Source: Crocinitomicaceae bacterium (GTDB lineage: Bacteria > Bacteroidota > Bacteroidia > Flavobacteriales_D > Crocinitomicaceae). From it: a DNA stretch of 64,000 bases. The DNA lies in contig JAJTCM010000006.1 of the NCBI GenBank assembly GCA_021325675.1, positions 124,001 to 188,000 of the forward strand, in the 5' to 3' direction. A program made the position numbers and the translations under genes. Under the pieces are notes generated by a model. The model was not told the origin of the DNA, ran no database searches, and saw only the letters and a list, made by a program, of their open reading frames with translations. Of this stretch, positions 33,550 through 41,621 are shown in pieces; within the stretch, counting starts at the first letter, position 1; each line of letters opens with the position of its first letter.

Positions 33550-34419
33550 CTAACCTCCCTTGGAATTTTTCAAAGGAGAGCCTCCACCTTTAGACGGCTG
33601 ACTTGGAGCCTGCTTTTTCATCGGCGAGCTCTTTTGTGGTGAGCTTTTTTGTGGTGAGCTTTGCGGGGCCTGGTTCTTCATCGGTGACGATTTTTGCGGC
33701 TGACTAGGCTGCTGCGGCGCCTGATTTTTCATTGGCGAGCTCTTTTGTGGCTGGTTCGGCTGTTGAGCAGGTGCCTGTTTCTTCATCGGTGAGCCATTTT
33801 GAGGCTGTGATTTGGATGGCGCCTGATTTTTCATCGGCGATGATGATCCTTTCTGGGGTTGTGTTGATTTACCCGGTGCCTGGTTTTTCATCGGTGAGGA
33901 TGATCCTTTTTTGGGCTGTGTTGCCTTGCCTGGCGCCTGGTTTTTCATTGGTGAACCTTTTTGCGGGTTCGATTTTTGCTGCGGAGCTTGTTTCTTCAGG
34001 TTAGAATCCCATCCTCCTTTTGCAGGACGGCCGCCTTTTACGTCGCGGATCACATTCTGCTGACCGTGGTGATTCTTATACTTTTTATATTTAACACGGT
34101 GAACCTGGTTGTACCTGTATGGATTTGGCTCATTGATCACTACTTTGTACCCGGAATAGAAATTATAGTAGCTATAGCGTGCAGGTAAAGCGCTCACCCA
34201 CAACCAGCGTCCGCCATCCCAGTAGATATATTTGTTATAGGGAACGTTGTAATAAACACCAATATCGGGCAGGTAATAATACTCAACATAGTCGTATCCC
34301 ACTGGTCCCCAGGCTGGCTGCGCATTGATGTTAATGTTAACGCTTACCTGGGCGTTCAACTGCGGGGAAAACAACAATGTTGTTGTTATCAATCCCCATA
34401 TGATCATTAGTTTCTTCAT
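33550..34419 (-). CDS. Secreted protein with tandem SPMKNQAP repeats
   Basis: A 289-residue exported protein. Signal peptide at about 1-24 (ending LNAQ), then a Tyr/Trp-rich domain at 25-115 (YYYLPDIGVYYNVPYNKYIY, WDGGRWLWVSALPARYS) that is a known but uncharacterised Bacteroidota domain. From about residue 156 to the end there are seven SPMK(N/K)QAP units and a last degraded SPLKN, joined by Gln/Pro/Ser/Lys linkers. The tail is strongly basic and surely disordered; it could bind acidic surface polysaccharide, nucleic acid or peptidoglycan. No T9SS sorting domain is present. Single-gene unit with a strong terminator. Confidence 0.82.
   Translation of the reverse strand: MKKLMIIWGLITTTLLFSPQLNAQVSVNININAQPAWGPVGYDYVEYYYLPDIGVYYNVPYNKYIYWDGGRWLWVSALPARYSYYNFYSGYKVVINEPNPYRYNQVHRVKYKKYKNHHGQQNVIRDVKGGRPAKGGWDSNLKKQAPQQKSNPQKGSPMKNQAPGKATQPKKGSSSPMKNQAPGKSTQPQKGSSSPMKNQAPSKSQPQNGSPMKKQAPAQQPNQPQKSSPMKNQAPQQPSQPQKSSPMKNQAPQSSPQKSSPQKSSPMKKQAPSQPSKGGGSPLKNSKGG
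33553..33954 (-). repeat. Coding tandem repeats of the SPMKNQAP protein
   Basis: Seven full units and one degraded unit of 15-20 codons, with unequal linkers. DNA similarity between units is high (for example the string for SPMKNQAP), suggesting expansion by slippage or unequal exchange. Confidence 0.75.
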
Positions 34420-34595
34420 AATTCTCGTCGTTGTATTTATTTCTAAATATACGTCAAAGATTGATCCAAGAATTCAAAAAAACAGCAAAAGTTAGTGATT
34501 TACAACTAATTGAAATAAATGTGTAAGTTTTGAAAAAGACATAAAACTTTCATCCTGGAAAGGATTTTTTCAAAATGGAAATTTTAACCTGAAAA

Positions 34596-35480
34596 TCAAT
34601 TCCTTTTATCCACGCCCCACGACATTTTATTGCGGATCGTATCCAGGAAGCTGGCGTCTTCGAACTTCACGACGTTGATGAGGAATTCGGCTTTGGTGAC
34701 GATCACTTCTTCGTCCTGGTCGATGTTTTTGGAAATGGAATCGAGGCTGAGCAGGTATTTGCGCTCGCGGCCTTCCACGGAAAGCTTGATCGGGAAATGG
34801 TCGGGAACCACCAGTGGGCGCAGGCTCAGGTTGTGCGGCGCGATCGGGTTGAGAATGTGCACCTGGCAGCCCGGGGTAACAATCGGTCCGCCGCAGCTCA
34901 GGTTGTAGGCCGTTGAACCGGTCGGTGTAGCGACGATTAGTCCGTCAGCCCAATAGGAATTGAGGTAAAGGTCACCTAAAGTAGCATGCACCGTGATCAT
35001 CGACGAAGTGTCCTTTTTGTGAAGCGTCACTTCGTTCAGGGCAATGTTATTATCATCGAAGATATTATCGGAAGTATGCACCCGCAGCAGGGAACGCTTC
35101 TGGTAGTCAAACTGGCCGTTTTTAATCTTATCAAAGGTTTTCTCCAGGTCTTCCGAATTAACGTTCGCCAGGAACCCAAGACGGCCCATGTTGACGCCAG
35201 TTACCGGAACCCCGCTGTCACGGATATATTTTACAGTCTGGATAAACGTTCCGTCACCGCCCACGCTAATCGCCAGGTCGATTCCTGATTTCAGGTCGCT
35301 ATGCGTTTTAAACGTTTTGCATTTATCGCCAATCCCGGCTTTTTTCACCAGCTGCGCCTTGAGCTCATATTCCAGGACGGCGTTCCACCCCATGCTATCG
35401 AGCAAATTCAGGACAGCTTCAAAGTAGCCGATATTCTGCTTGGTGATTTTTCTTCCGTATATGGCGATGTTTTTAGACAT
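34596..35480 (-). CDS. nadK: NAD kinase
   Basis: A 294-residue cytoplasmic enzyme that phosphorylates NAD to NADP with ATP or polyphosphate. The GGDGT motif is at residues 74-78 (ISVGGDGTFIQTV), followed by GVNMGRLGFLANV and the NAD-binding TPTGSTAYNLSCGGPIV. Length is typical. It starts 1 bp after the stop of the upstream CBS-domain gene, so both are on one mRNA; this CBS-nadK order is frequent in Bacteroidota. Confidence 0.97.
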   Translation of the reverse strand: MSKNIAIYGRKITKQNIGYFEAVLNLLDSMGWNAVLEYELKAQLVKKAGIGDKCKTFKTHSDLKSGIDLAISVGGDGTFIQTVKYIRDSGVPVTGVNMGRLGFLANVNSEDLEKTFDKIKNGQFDYQKRSLLRVHTSDNIFDDNNIALNEVTLHKKDTSSMITVHATLGDLYLNSYWADGLIVATPTGSTAYNLSCGGPIVTPGCQVHILNPIAPHNLSLRPLVVPDHFPIKLSVEGRERKYLLSLDSISKNIDQDEEVIVTKAEFLINVVKFEDASFLDTIRNKMSWGVDKRN

Positions 35481-35481
35481 A

Positions 35482-36144
35482 TCAGAATTTCAGGAAATTT
35501 AATAAAGCGTCGTAGCGGTTCTGCAGATCGTCATCGAAAGAGCTTTTCTGGTAGGAAGCCGCAATGGTGTAATCATAACGCTCAAAGGTCTGGATAATGC
35601 GCCCAAGCTCAATCTGGTTGATCTTCAGGGTCACTTCAAGCTTCGTCGAATCCGAAGAGGACATAATATATGAGCTCAGGATTTTGGCGTTGTTGCTCTC
35701 AACGATCTGTGCCATCTGCGCCAGCGAATAATCATTCTGGTTTACCTCAAGCACAAGGATACCGCCACGCTCGCGGATACTGCCCGTATTGGCGATCAGT
35801 GTAATCAACTGGTGAATGCTCGTGCAGCCGAGATACGTTTCATCTTCAGCTAAAATCGGGATGACTGAAATTTTGTGCTCTGCCACGCGAAAAAGCACTT
35901 CGTATATATGCGCGGCATCTTTAACATAAGGGCGCGGCAAATGATCGAAAAGCTTATCGAGGGTTTCCTCAAGGTCTTGTTTGTCGAGAATATCGGATTC
36001 TGAGATCAGGCCGACATAATTGTCGTTTTTAAGCACCGGCAAATGCGATACTTTAAATTCATCCATCCATCTCAGGGCTGTGTCACCGGTGTCAGTATGC
36101 TTTAAAGGAGGAATCTCGTCCGTTATTAAGTCTTTTGCTATCAT
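35482..36144 (-). CDS. Tandem CBS-domain protein
   Basis: A 220-residue cytoplasmic protein with two CBS motifs (about 1-58, IAKDLITDEIPPLKHTDTG and VGLISESDILD; about 70-128, ISVIPILAEDETYLGCTSIH) forming a Bateman module that senses adenine nucleotides. The C-terminal part (about 135-215, GILVLEVNQNDYSLAQMAQI) looks like an ACT-type regulatory domain, as in AcuB-like proteins. It directly precedes nadK and probably regulates or senses NAD or ATP status; no catalytic motif is seen. Start is the ATG at 36144. Confidence 0.88.
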   Translation of the reverse strand: MIAKDLITDEIPPLKHTDTGDTALRWMDEFKVSHLPVLKNDNYVGLISESDILDKQDLEETLDKLFDHLPRPYVKDAAHIYEVLFRVAEHKISVIPILAEDETYLGCTSIHQLITLIANTGSIRERGGILVLEVNQNDYSLAQMAQIVESNNAKILSSYIMSSSDSTKLEVTLKINQIELGRIIQTFERYDYTIAASYQKSSFDDDLQNRYDALLNFLKF

Positions 36145-36351
36145 GAAAGTGCCAAAGTAATAAATTCTTATAATTAAAACGCTCGCGAAAGTAAAAATAT
36201 TTCCTTTTTGAAAAATTTAGTACCAAAATGGTAAAGTCTATTTTAGCATCCTTTAACAAGATATTTAAATAAATGTTAAATGTTGCGCATAATAATACGT
36301 AATCCCGATTCTTAGCGTAATTTTGTAATGAGAGTAAGGATTAAACGTGTT

Positions 36352-36368
36352 TTGGCACGCTATTTGAA
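36352..36368 (+). promoter_or_regulatory. Sigma-54-like -24/-12 promoter
   Basis: TTGGCACG (36352-36359), four bases, then TTTGAA; the GG and the second element are separated by exactly 10 bp as in sigma-54 promoters. The -12 GC is GA here. No gene lies downstream on this strand; a terminator does, 60 bp later. Confidence 0.5.
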
Positions 36369-36377
36369 TCCTCATAA

Positions 36378-36451
36378 TCAAAGTTAGTTTTCATAAGTAG
36401 TAGTTTAAGTTAGGTTAAAAAAGAGTGAGACGCCCGTTTCACTCTTTTTTT
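36378..36451 (+). ncRNA. Candidate small RNA of about 75 nt
   Basis: Predicted between the sigma-54-like element (start near 36379) and the terminator at 36417-36451. It contains no reading frame of note: the body is AT-rich with TAGTTTTCATAAGTAGTAG, free to pair. Similar short promoter-terminator cassettes are a hallmark of bacterial small RNA genes. Inference from structure only. Confidence 0.4.
36417..36451 (+). terminator. Strong orphan terminator
   Basis: AAAAAAGAGTGAGAC (36417-36431) pairs with GTTTCACTCTTTTTT (36436-36450) around a GCCC loop with one G-T pair, ending in seven T. It belongs to no protein gene on this strand: the CBS gene upstream reads away from it and the sulfatase gene downstream is on the other strand. 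Confidence 0.85.
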
Positions 36452-36654
36452 GTTTTATATGCCTGACCTTCTTATGTGTGCATAAAGTTTGTTTCCCGCA
36501 GAAGACGTTGATTTTTACCCGGACTGACTTCCTTCGGGTGCTACATCGCGGAACGCTAACGTTTGTTTGAATTGTCGAGCTAAAGACGGATTACATTTCC
36601 CATCAGAGATTATATTCTGCGGACATCCACGCCCAAATTTACCAGCGAATCAGG

Positions 36655-38535
36655 CTAAAGCTCCTTGTAATATTGATAGACCTGCGTGATGAACGCGTTG
36701 CAGCGCTGGTGCTCGAAGGATTTTTTGCCGTTCGTAAACGCATCATCGAGGTACTGCTTCGTTTGCATCTGGTAAGTCAGGTTGCCGTTTTGCGTGACCC
36801 AGCCATAACCGCGGATCACCGTATGAAAAGCAAACGGAGTGATTTTCGGGTTCATCAAATCCTTGCTCCACTGGTATTCTTTGTTATCCACGCCCATCTG
36901 GTAGAGCAAAGTTGCCGGTAAATCCGCCTGCGAACCGATAATGTCTATGGTTTTCCCTTTGTATTCATTCTTCAGCGCAGGGCCCCAGAACAGGAGCGGG
37001 ATTCGATAAAAACTGCTCGTCATCGGCGATTGAACCTTTGGAGAGGCCCGGCTGTGATCGGCTACAAAAACGAAAAGCGTGTTTTTATACCATTTCTGCT
37101 TCCTGGCTTTTTGAATGAATTTGGCAATACACTGATCGGCATACACCATTGAATTCATGAAATCTGCTTCTTCGCCCGTCCAGTTTTGGCCCTTGGTTTT
37201 CGGGATATCGAACGGTGAATGCGTGCTTCCGGTAAAGGCGCATTGCATAAACGGTTCCTTCGCCTGGTTGATTTCCGTGATGAACTGCTTGTAGAGGTCT
37301 TCGTCAAAATAATTCAGCTTACCGCGTTCCAGGTTGCCGGGGAAATCGTTTTCGTCCTTCACCACGTCAAAATTGTGATCCATGAAATAGCCGCCGATGT
37401 TGCCGTATTTTAAATCGCCGCTAAAGAGGTAAGCGCTCGAATATCCATAAGGCTTTAAACTCTGGTTGATGGCTTTCAGCTTGCGGCTTTTTTCGGGCTG
37501 CATGGAAATCGACACTTCAGGAATTGCCGGGAAACCACTGAAAATACTTGCGTTCCCGATTTCGGACGTGTGGCTTGTGGCGTAAATGTTCGAGAAAAGC
37601 AAGCCTTCCGAAGCGAGCCTGTCAAAATTGGGTGTTGCGCCTTTGGTTTCACTCATGCAGCCAACTACTTCTGCCGCCCAGCTTTCGAGCACGACAAACA
37701 CAATATTCGGACGTTTGTTTTCCAGAAAATAATTGCCGTGTTCCCGCGGGTAAGAATATAAGTCTTTAACAATTTTTTCAGCTACCTGCGGATCGATCTT
37801 CGGCATAAATTCATCGATTTCGCTGCGGTTGTAGAGGAGGAAGCTTTTTGCGAAAAAGTACACGGAATTCATGGATAAATCGTTCGAAACCGGGTTGTTG
37901 GTATAAATCGCTGCGTTGATATTGATTGGGATTTGCTGGAAACCGCCCCGCAGTAATACCATCGAAATACCGCTGCCAATAACGATCAGCAAAAGATAAA
38001 CCGGGAAGATCAGCCAGCCGCGGACACGTGAAGCTGTAACTTGCGACCACAGCTCTTTTTTGAAAAGCCAGCGCAGCATTTTCCAGGAAAAAGCGACTTC
38101 CAGGACCAGGAAAACGAAAAACCAGACCGTCATGGAATAATCCGCTGACCGCACCACCTCATCCGGGTTGCTCAGGTGCATAAACACCCGCGAGGTCAGT
38201 TTATGGTTCCACTCGCCGTAAGCATTGATTTCGCCGCAATGGACCATGCCAACCAACACAAATTCAATGACAATTACCGTCAAAAAGAGATAACGAATGG
38301 CTTTTTTCGGAATAAAAAAGTAGAGGAAAAGCAAGAGCATCGGCAGGAAATTCAAGCCGGCAGCCGTAGCCATGTCCAGTTTAAAGGAGTAGAAAAACGA
38401 CAGCAGGATTTCACCGAAGCCAATGTCACGGAATTTATTCCAGTTGTGGATCAGGAAAAGTACGCGCTGAAAGTCGAAAATCAGGATCCAAAGCAGGAAG
38501 AGCTTGAGGAAAGCAAAGAATAAGCGTTTGATCAT
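36655..38535 (-). CDS. LtaS-like membrane sulfatase-fold enzyme (phosphoglycerol or phosphoethanolamine transferase type)
   Basis: A 626-residue protein with about five membrane helices in the first 200 residues and a periplasmic sulfatase/alkaline phosphatase-fold domain at about 275-575. Metal and nucleophile motifs are visible: NIVFVVLESWAAEVVG, ATSHTSEIGNASIFSGFP (candidate nucleophile Thr or Ser), FMQCAFTGSTHSPFD and FVFVADHSRASP. Proteins of this build transfer phosphoglycerol, phosphoethanolamine or similar head groups to envelope polymers. Lipoteichoic acid is absent in Bacteroidota, so the acceptor is probably a lipid A, lipid or glycan; unknown. It has a complete promoter and stands alone. 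Confidence 0.88.
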   Translation of the reverse strand: MIKRLFFAFLKLFLLWILIFDFQRVLFLIHNWNKFRDIGFGEILLSFFYSFKLDMATAAGLNFLPMLLLFLYFFIPKKAIRYLFLTVIVIEFVLVGMVHCGEINAYGEWNHKLTSRVFMHLSNPDEVVRSADYSMTVWFFVFLVLEVAFSWKMLRWLFKKELWSQVTASRVRGWLIFPVYLLLIVIGSGISMVLLRGGFQQIPININAAIYTNNPVSNDLSMNSVYFFAKSFLLYNRSEIDEFMPKIDPQVAEKIVKDLYSYPREHGNYFLENKRPNIVFVVLESWAAEVVGCMSETKGATPNFDRLASEGLLFSNIYATSHTSEIGNASIFSGFPAIPEVSISMQPEKSRKLKAINQSLKPYGYSSAYLFSGDLKYGNIGGYFMDHNFDVVKDENDFPGNLERGKLNYFDEDLYKQFITEINQAKEPFMQCAFTGSTHSPFDIPKTKGQNWTGEEADFMNSMVYADQCIAKFIQKARKQKWYKNTLFVFVADHSRASPKVQSPMTSSFYRIPLLFWGPALKNEYKGKTIDIIGSQADLPATLLYQMGVDNKEYQWSKDLMNPKITPFAFHTVIRGYGWVTQNGNLTYQMQTKQYLDDAFTNGKKSFEHQRCNAFITQVYQYYKEL

Positions 38536-38556
38536 GATTTAAAGCGGTGTGAGGAA

Positions 38557-38589
38557 CAAAACTAACTAAAAAAAGACATGTTGTACAAA
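38557..38589 (-). promoter_or_regulatory. Promoter of the LtaS-like gene
   Basis: On the minus strand TTTG (38586-38589), a 21 bp spacer and TAGTTTTG (38557-38564), a full match to the Bacteroidota consensus; about 17 nt leader to the ATG. Confidence 0.65.
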
Positions 38590-38765
38590 TAGCCGGTGAT
38601 ATTTTTAAGCAAATGACAGATAGCTTTTGAACGCAAAGGGCGGGAAGGTCAGCGCAGAGAATGCAAAATTAAAGTTGGGCAAAGGAAGCAAAAAATCTTT
38701 GAAACCATAACTTTCTTAAAACTTAGCGGGCTTTACGTATAATTTGTCAACCTGGCGTTCCAATT

Positions 38766-38993
38766 TCAATCTTCACCCAGTTCCCGCAGGATTTCGTTGA
38801 CATCTTCCTCCGTTGAGGTGAGCTTGCGCTTGCACAATTGGATCAGTTCTGCAGCCCGCTTGACCTTCACGGACAATTCATCAACGGAGATTTCGCCGTT
38901 TTCAATATCCTGCACCAGCTGCTGCAATTCTTCAAAAGCTGCCTGGTAGTTCAGTTCTTCGCCTTCGGGCTGTTTCGCTTTTTCTTTAGCCAT
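38766..38993 (-). CDS. xseB: Exodeoxyribonuclease VII small subunit
   Basis: A 75-residue helical protein with the XseB core YQAAFEELQQLVQDIENGEI, SVDELSVKVKRAAELIQLCK, which binds the large subunit in the ExoVII complex that degrades single-stranded DNA from both ends. It overlaps the end of xseA by 8 bp, giving translational coupling and balanced subunits. The N terminus has an added Lys/Glu stretch (AKEKAKQPEGEELN). Confidence 0.93.
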   Translation of the reverse strand: MAKEKAKQPEGEELNYQAAFEELQQLVQDIENGEISVDELSVKVKRAAELIQLCKRKLTSTEEDVNEILRELGED

Positions 38994-40437
38994 GTGATTT
39001 TTTAATTTGGGTAATCTTCCCTTCGATTACGGAATCAAAGTTAATAATTTCCAGCGCATCCCCGACAGCCGGCTGATTTTGGGACAACAAACGCTTGTCG
39101 CTGTTGAGCACGATCGAATAGCCGCGCTTCAGGACGTTTTGCGGGTCAACAAGATCAAGGTTCCGGCGGATGTATTTCAGCTCGTCTTCCTGCCTGGCGA
39201 TGTATTTCGGGACTTCCTGCAATAAATAAAACTTGCTGTCTTCCACCAGCTGATAGGAATCCTGCATATGCGCCCGCACAGATTTCCGGAGATTGTCACG
39301 CAAATACGCGATGCGCTGCAGTTGTGCCCGGGAAGCAAATTTGGTCTGGCTTTGCAAGCGCTGCCGGATTTGACCAAGCTCATTGTTTGCCTGCTGGAAC
39401 AGCCATTTGCTCTCCTGTAAAAGGGAGATCCGCAAGCTTTTCAGCTCGTGCTGGTTTTGCTGCAATAAAGCTTCCGAAACGAACTTGAAGCTCCGGCTTT
39501 CCTGTTTCAGGGCTGTTTTTTGTTCCTGGAGTTGCTGCACGCTCGAATTACGCAATTCACGCGCTAAATCCTGGATTGAAACGTCAAAATCGCGGAAGAC
39601 GCGCAAAAGCAAGTCCGCCAGGTCAGACGGTGTAATCGCGTTCCGGTAAGCCACCATTTCTGAAACGGTCACGTTCGTCGAGTGGCCGATCCCTGTAAGC
39701 ACCGGCAGCGGAAATGTCGCAATCGCTTTGGAAAGCTCGTAATTATTGTAGCACGAAAGCCCGATTTCACCGCCACCGCCGCGCACGATCAACACGACAT
39801 CGAAATGCTGTCTAAGCTTCTCAATTTCTTTTAACTGCCCGATGATCGACGGAATCGCCGCATCGCCGTTGAGCTGCGAAGGAAAAAGCCTGTATACAAA
39901 TTTGTAGCCTTGCTGGTTGTGGCTGATAAGCGTTCTGAAATCCTGGAAACCCTTGCTCGACTCCATGGAAATAATTGCCAGGCGTTTGGGCAGCAGCGGA
40001 AAATCCAGTAATTGATTGTTGTTGATAATGCCTTCGGCTTTGAGCTTTTTCAGGGTTTCTTCGCGTTCTTTCTGCAGCTCGCCCAGGGAATAAGTCGGAT
40101 CAATATCGATAATTTCCAGGCTCAGGCCATACACCGGGTGAAAGGTGATCCGCACCAACATCAGCAGGTTCATGCCGTCCCGAAGCGGTTCTTTCACCAC
40201 TTCCGCAAAGGATTTTGAAATCCGCTGGAAAGCTGCGTTCCAGATCGTTCCGCGCATTTCCGTCAGTACCTTTCCTTCTTCTTTGTGAACCAGCTCCGGA
40301 AAACAGTGTCCTTTCGCCGTATAATTCAGCTTGAACATCTCAGCCTGCACCCAATAGCTCTGCTGGTAGCGCTCGCTGATAACGCGCTGGATCGACTGGG
40401 CGACTTGCCTGAGGGTGAAGACTTGTTTTTCGGACAT
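38986..40437 (-). CDS. xseA: Exodeoxyribonuclease VII large subunit
   Basis: A 483-residue catalytic subunit. The N-terminal OB fold (about 1-110, FTLRQVAQSIQRVISERY, YWVQAEMFKLN) binds ssDNA; the catalytic domain carries DFRTLISHNQQGYKFVYRLFPSQL... in shortened form and the conserved VLIVRGGGGEIGLSCYNNYE and TGIGHSTNVTVSEMVAY; a long coiled coil (about 290-420) carries the small subunits, and the C-terminal LKRGYSIVLNSDKR closes the protein. A -7 box lies only 4 nt before the ATG, so it is one of the candidate leaderless mRNAs. xseB follows with an 8 bp overlap. Confidence 0.96.
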   Translation of the reverse strand: MSEKQVFTLRQVAQSIQRVISERYQQSYWVQAEMFKLNYTAKGHCFPELVHKEEGKVLTEMRGTIWNAAFQRISKSFAEVVKEPLRDGMNLLMLVRITFHPVYGLSLEIIDIDPTYSLGELQKEREETLKKLKAEGIINNNQLLDFPLLPKRLAIISMESSKGFQDFRTLISHNQQGYKFVYRLFPSQLNGDAAIPSIIGQLKEIEKLRQHFDVVLIVRGGGGEIGLSCYNNYELSKAIATFPLPVLTGIGHSTNVTVSEMVAYRNAITPSDLADLLLRVFRDFDVSIQDLARELRNSSVQQLQEQKTALKQESRSFKFVSEALLQQNQHELKSLRISLLQESKWLFQQANNELGQIRQRLQSQTKFASRAQLQRIAYLRDNLRKSVRAHMQDSYQLVEDSKFYLLQEVPKYIARQEDELKYIRRNLDLVDPQNVLKRGYSIVLNSDKRLLSQNQPAVGDALEIINFDSVIEGKITQIKKSHG

Positions 40438-40441
40438 GATA

Positions 40442-40449
40442 CAAATTTA
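40442..40449 (-). promoter_or_regulatory. -7 box of xseA, placed for a leaderless mRNA
   Basis: TAAATTTG on the minus strand fits TAnnTTTG and ends 4 nt before the xseA ATG; no clear -33 TTTG. Confidence 0.45.
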
Positions 40450-40576
40450 AGAATCTTTATTGAACCATATTAAGGAATATAAGAACAGGTAAGTTGCATT
40501 CCCCAGGCAAGAGCATATAAGTTCCCAATTAAGAGGATTTATATCTTATATATACCTTATGTGGTTCCTAAAAACT

Positions 40577-40602
40577 CCGCGGCCATCAGCCCTGATCCGC
40601 GG
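40577..40602 (-). terminator. Orphan GC-rich hairpin, terminator-like on the minus strand
   Basis: CCGCGG (40577-40582) is repeated at 40597-40602 and, being self-complementary, forms a 6 bp stem; inside it ATCA/TGAT can pair around GCCC. On the minus strand it is followed by AG and TTTTT. No minus-strand gene ends here, so it may be an attenuator or the end of an unannotated RNA in front of xseA. Confidence 0.4.
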
Positions 40603-40691
40603 GAAAAACCCCTGCGTTAAATGCCGTATTTTCAGCGAAAATTTGACAAATTCCACGGGGAAAGCGTACATTAGCTGTGGAAATGTGTTTC

Positions 40692-40706
40692 TGGCACAAT
40701 TTTTCC
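40692..40706 (+). promoter_or_regulatory. Sigma-54-like element upstream of the DUF4197 gene
   Basis: TGGCACA, four bases, then TTCCT, with the GG and the -12 pair 10 bp apart; the -12 GC is CC here, so one mismatch. The predicted start near 40718 leaves a 17 nt leader. Confidence 0.35.
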
Positions 40707-40734
40707 TTGATTTAGAAACTAAAATTAGAATACC

Positions 40735-41454
40735 ATGAAAAAAAATCTGAATATCCTTATCGCTATGCTCGTTTTGGGCAGTTTTTCCGCTTTCGGGCAA
40801 TTACCGAATATCAAAAAAGCCGCTGGTAACGTAATCGGCACAAAAGGCACAGGCCTGAGTGAAGAAGAAGTGGGCCGCGGGCTCAAAGAAGCGCTCAACC
40901 AGGGAATTGAAAAAGGCGTTGATCGTCTTTCCAAACCTGACGGGTATTTCAAAGACGCTCAAATTAAGCTGATGATGCCCGAAGATGCCAAAAACATTGA
41001 AGACAAGCTGCGCCAGCTTGGTCAGGGCAAACTGGTGGACGACGCGATCGAATCCATGAACCGCGCTGCTGAAGATGCTGCCAACGGGGCAAAGGACCTT
41101 TTCGTGGAAGCGATTAAAAACCTCACGTTAAGAGATGCGATGAATATCCTGAAAGGTGCAGACGATGCCGCAACACAATACCTGAAAAGCAATACCCGCG
41201 CTCAATTGTATGAAAGGTTCAAGCCGGTGATCAAAGCTTCACTCGATAAAGTGGGCGCTACAAAACACTGGACAACAATCGTTACGACATATAACAACAT
41301 TCCGCTTGTGAAAAAAGTAAACCCGGATTTAGTTGATTACGCTACAAACAAAGCGATCGACGGCCTTTTCATCCAGGTTGCGAAAGAAGAGCTTGAAATC
41401 CGCAAAAACCCGGGAGCACGCGCTACGGATTTGCTGAAGAAAGTTTTCGCTTAA
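40735..41454 (+). CDS. DUF4197 exported protein
   Basis: A 239-residue all-helical protein with a signal peptide (about 1-21, ending AFGQ). The body matches the DUF4197 pattern: LSEEEVGRGLKEALNQGIEK, GYFKDAQIKLMMPEDAKNIE, FVEAIKNLTLRDAMNILKG and TIVTTYNNIPLVKKVNPDL. It should be periplasmic; no function is known for the family. It stands alone between two intergenic regions with unusual structure, a possible sigma-54 element before it and a long palindrome after it. Confidence 0.9.
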   Translation: MKKNLNILIAMLVLGSFSAFGQLPNIKKAAGNVIGTKGTGLSEEEVGRGLKEALNQGIEKGVDRLSKPDGYFKDAQIKLMMPEDAKNIEDKLRQLGQGKLVDDAIESMNRAAEDAANGAKDLFVEAIKNLTLRDAMNILKGADDAATQYLKSNTRAQLYERFKPVIKASLDKVGATKHWTTIVTTYNNIPLVKKVNPDLVDYATNKAIDGLFIQVAKEELEIRKNPGARATDLLKKVFA

Positions 41455-41470
41455 GCGCTCTTTGTTTTTC

Positions 41471-41537
41471 GCCACGAATTACACAAAAAGCACGAATTAT
41501 TTTTTTTGGATTTGTGTAAATTCGTGTAATCCGTGGC
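41471..41537. terminator. Long palindromic element after the DUF4197 gene
   Basis: GCCACGAATTACAC (41471-41484) pairs with GTGTAATCCGTGGC (41524-41537) with one mismatch; inside, CACGAATT can pair with AATTCGTG and a run of eight T lies in the loop. It can act as a terminator and belongs to a widespread Bacteroidota intergenic palindrome type. Confidence 0.65.
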
Positions 41538-41577
41538 TTAAGCTTTTATCACTCTCACTCTTTAATTGGGCATAAAC

Positions 41578-41608
41578 TTTGCAGTTTGGGCTTAAAAGTT
41601 TAATTTTG
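41578..41608 (+). promoter_or_regulatory. Promoter of the SPOR-ppx operon
   Basis: TTTG (41578-41581), 19 bp, TAATTTTG (41601-41608), a full consensus match 13 nt before the ATG at 41622. Confidence 0.7.
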
Positions 41609-41621
41609 CAAAAAAACCAAC

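Larger units (their letters stand above)
36145..36654. other. 510 bp region without a protein gene
   Basis: Lies between the divergent-from-nothing 5' end of the CBS gene and the 3' end of the sulfatase gene. Left part: AT-rich, with a TAATTTTG box at 36319-36326. Middle: the sigma-54-like element and terminator that frame a candidate small RNA. Right part (36455-36654): no reading frame and no repeat beyond short GCGGAACGCTAACG-like words related to the intergenic element family. Confidence 0.6.

Noticed and set aside
33553-33954. Tandem repeats considered as a CRISPR array
   Set aside because: The repeats are in frame, encode SPMKNQAP units of unequal length, and lie inside a gene with a signal peptide; no cas genes are present.
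36361-36372. TTTGAATCC resembling a tRNA T-loop
   Set aside because: No acceptor stem or anticodon arm can be built around it; it belongs to the sigma-54-like element.
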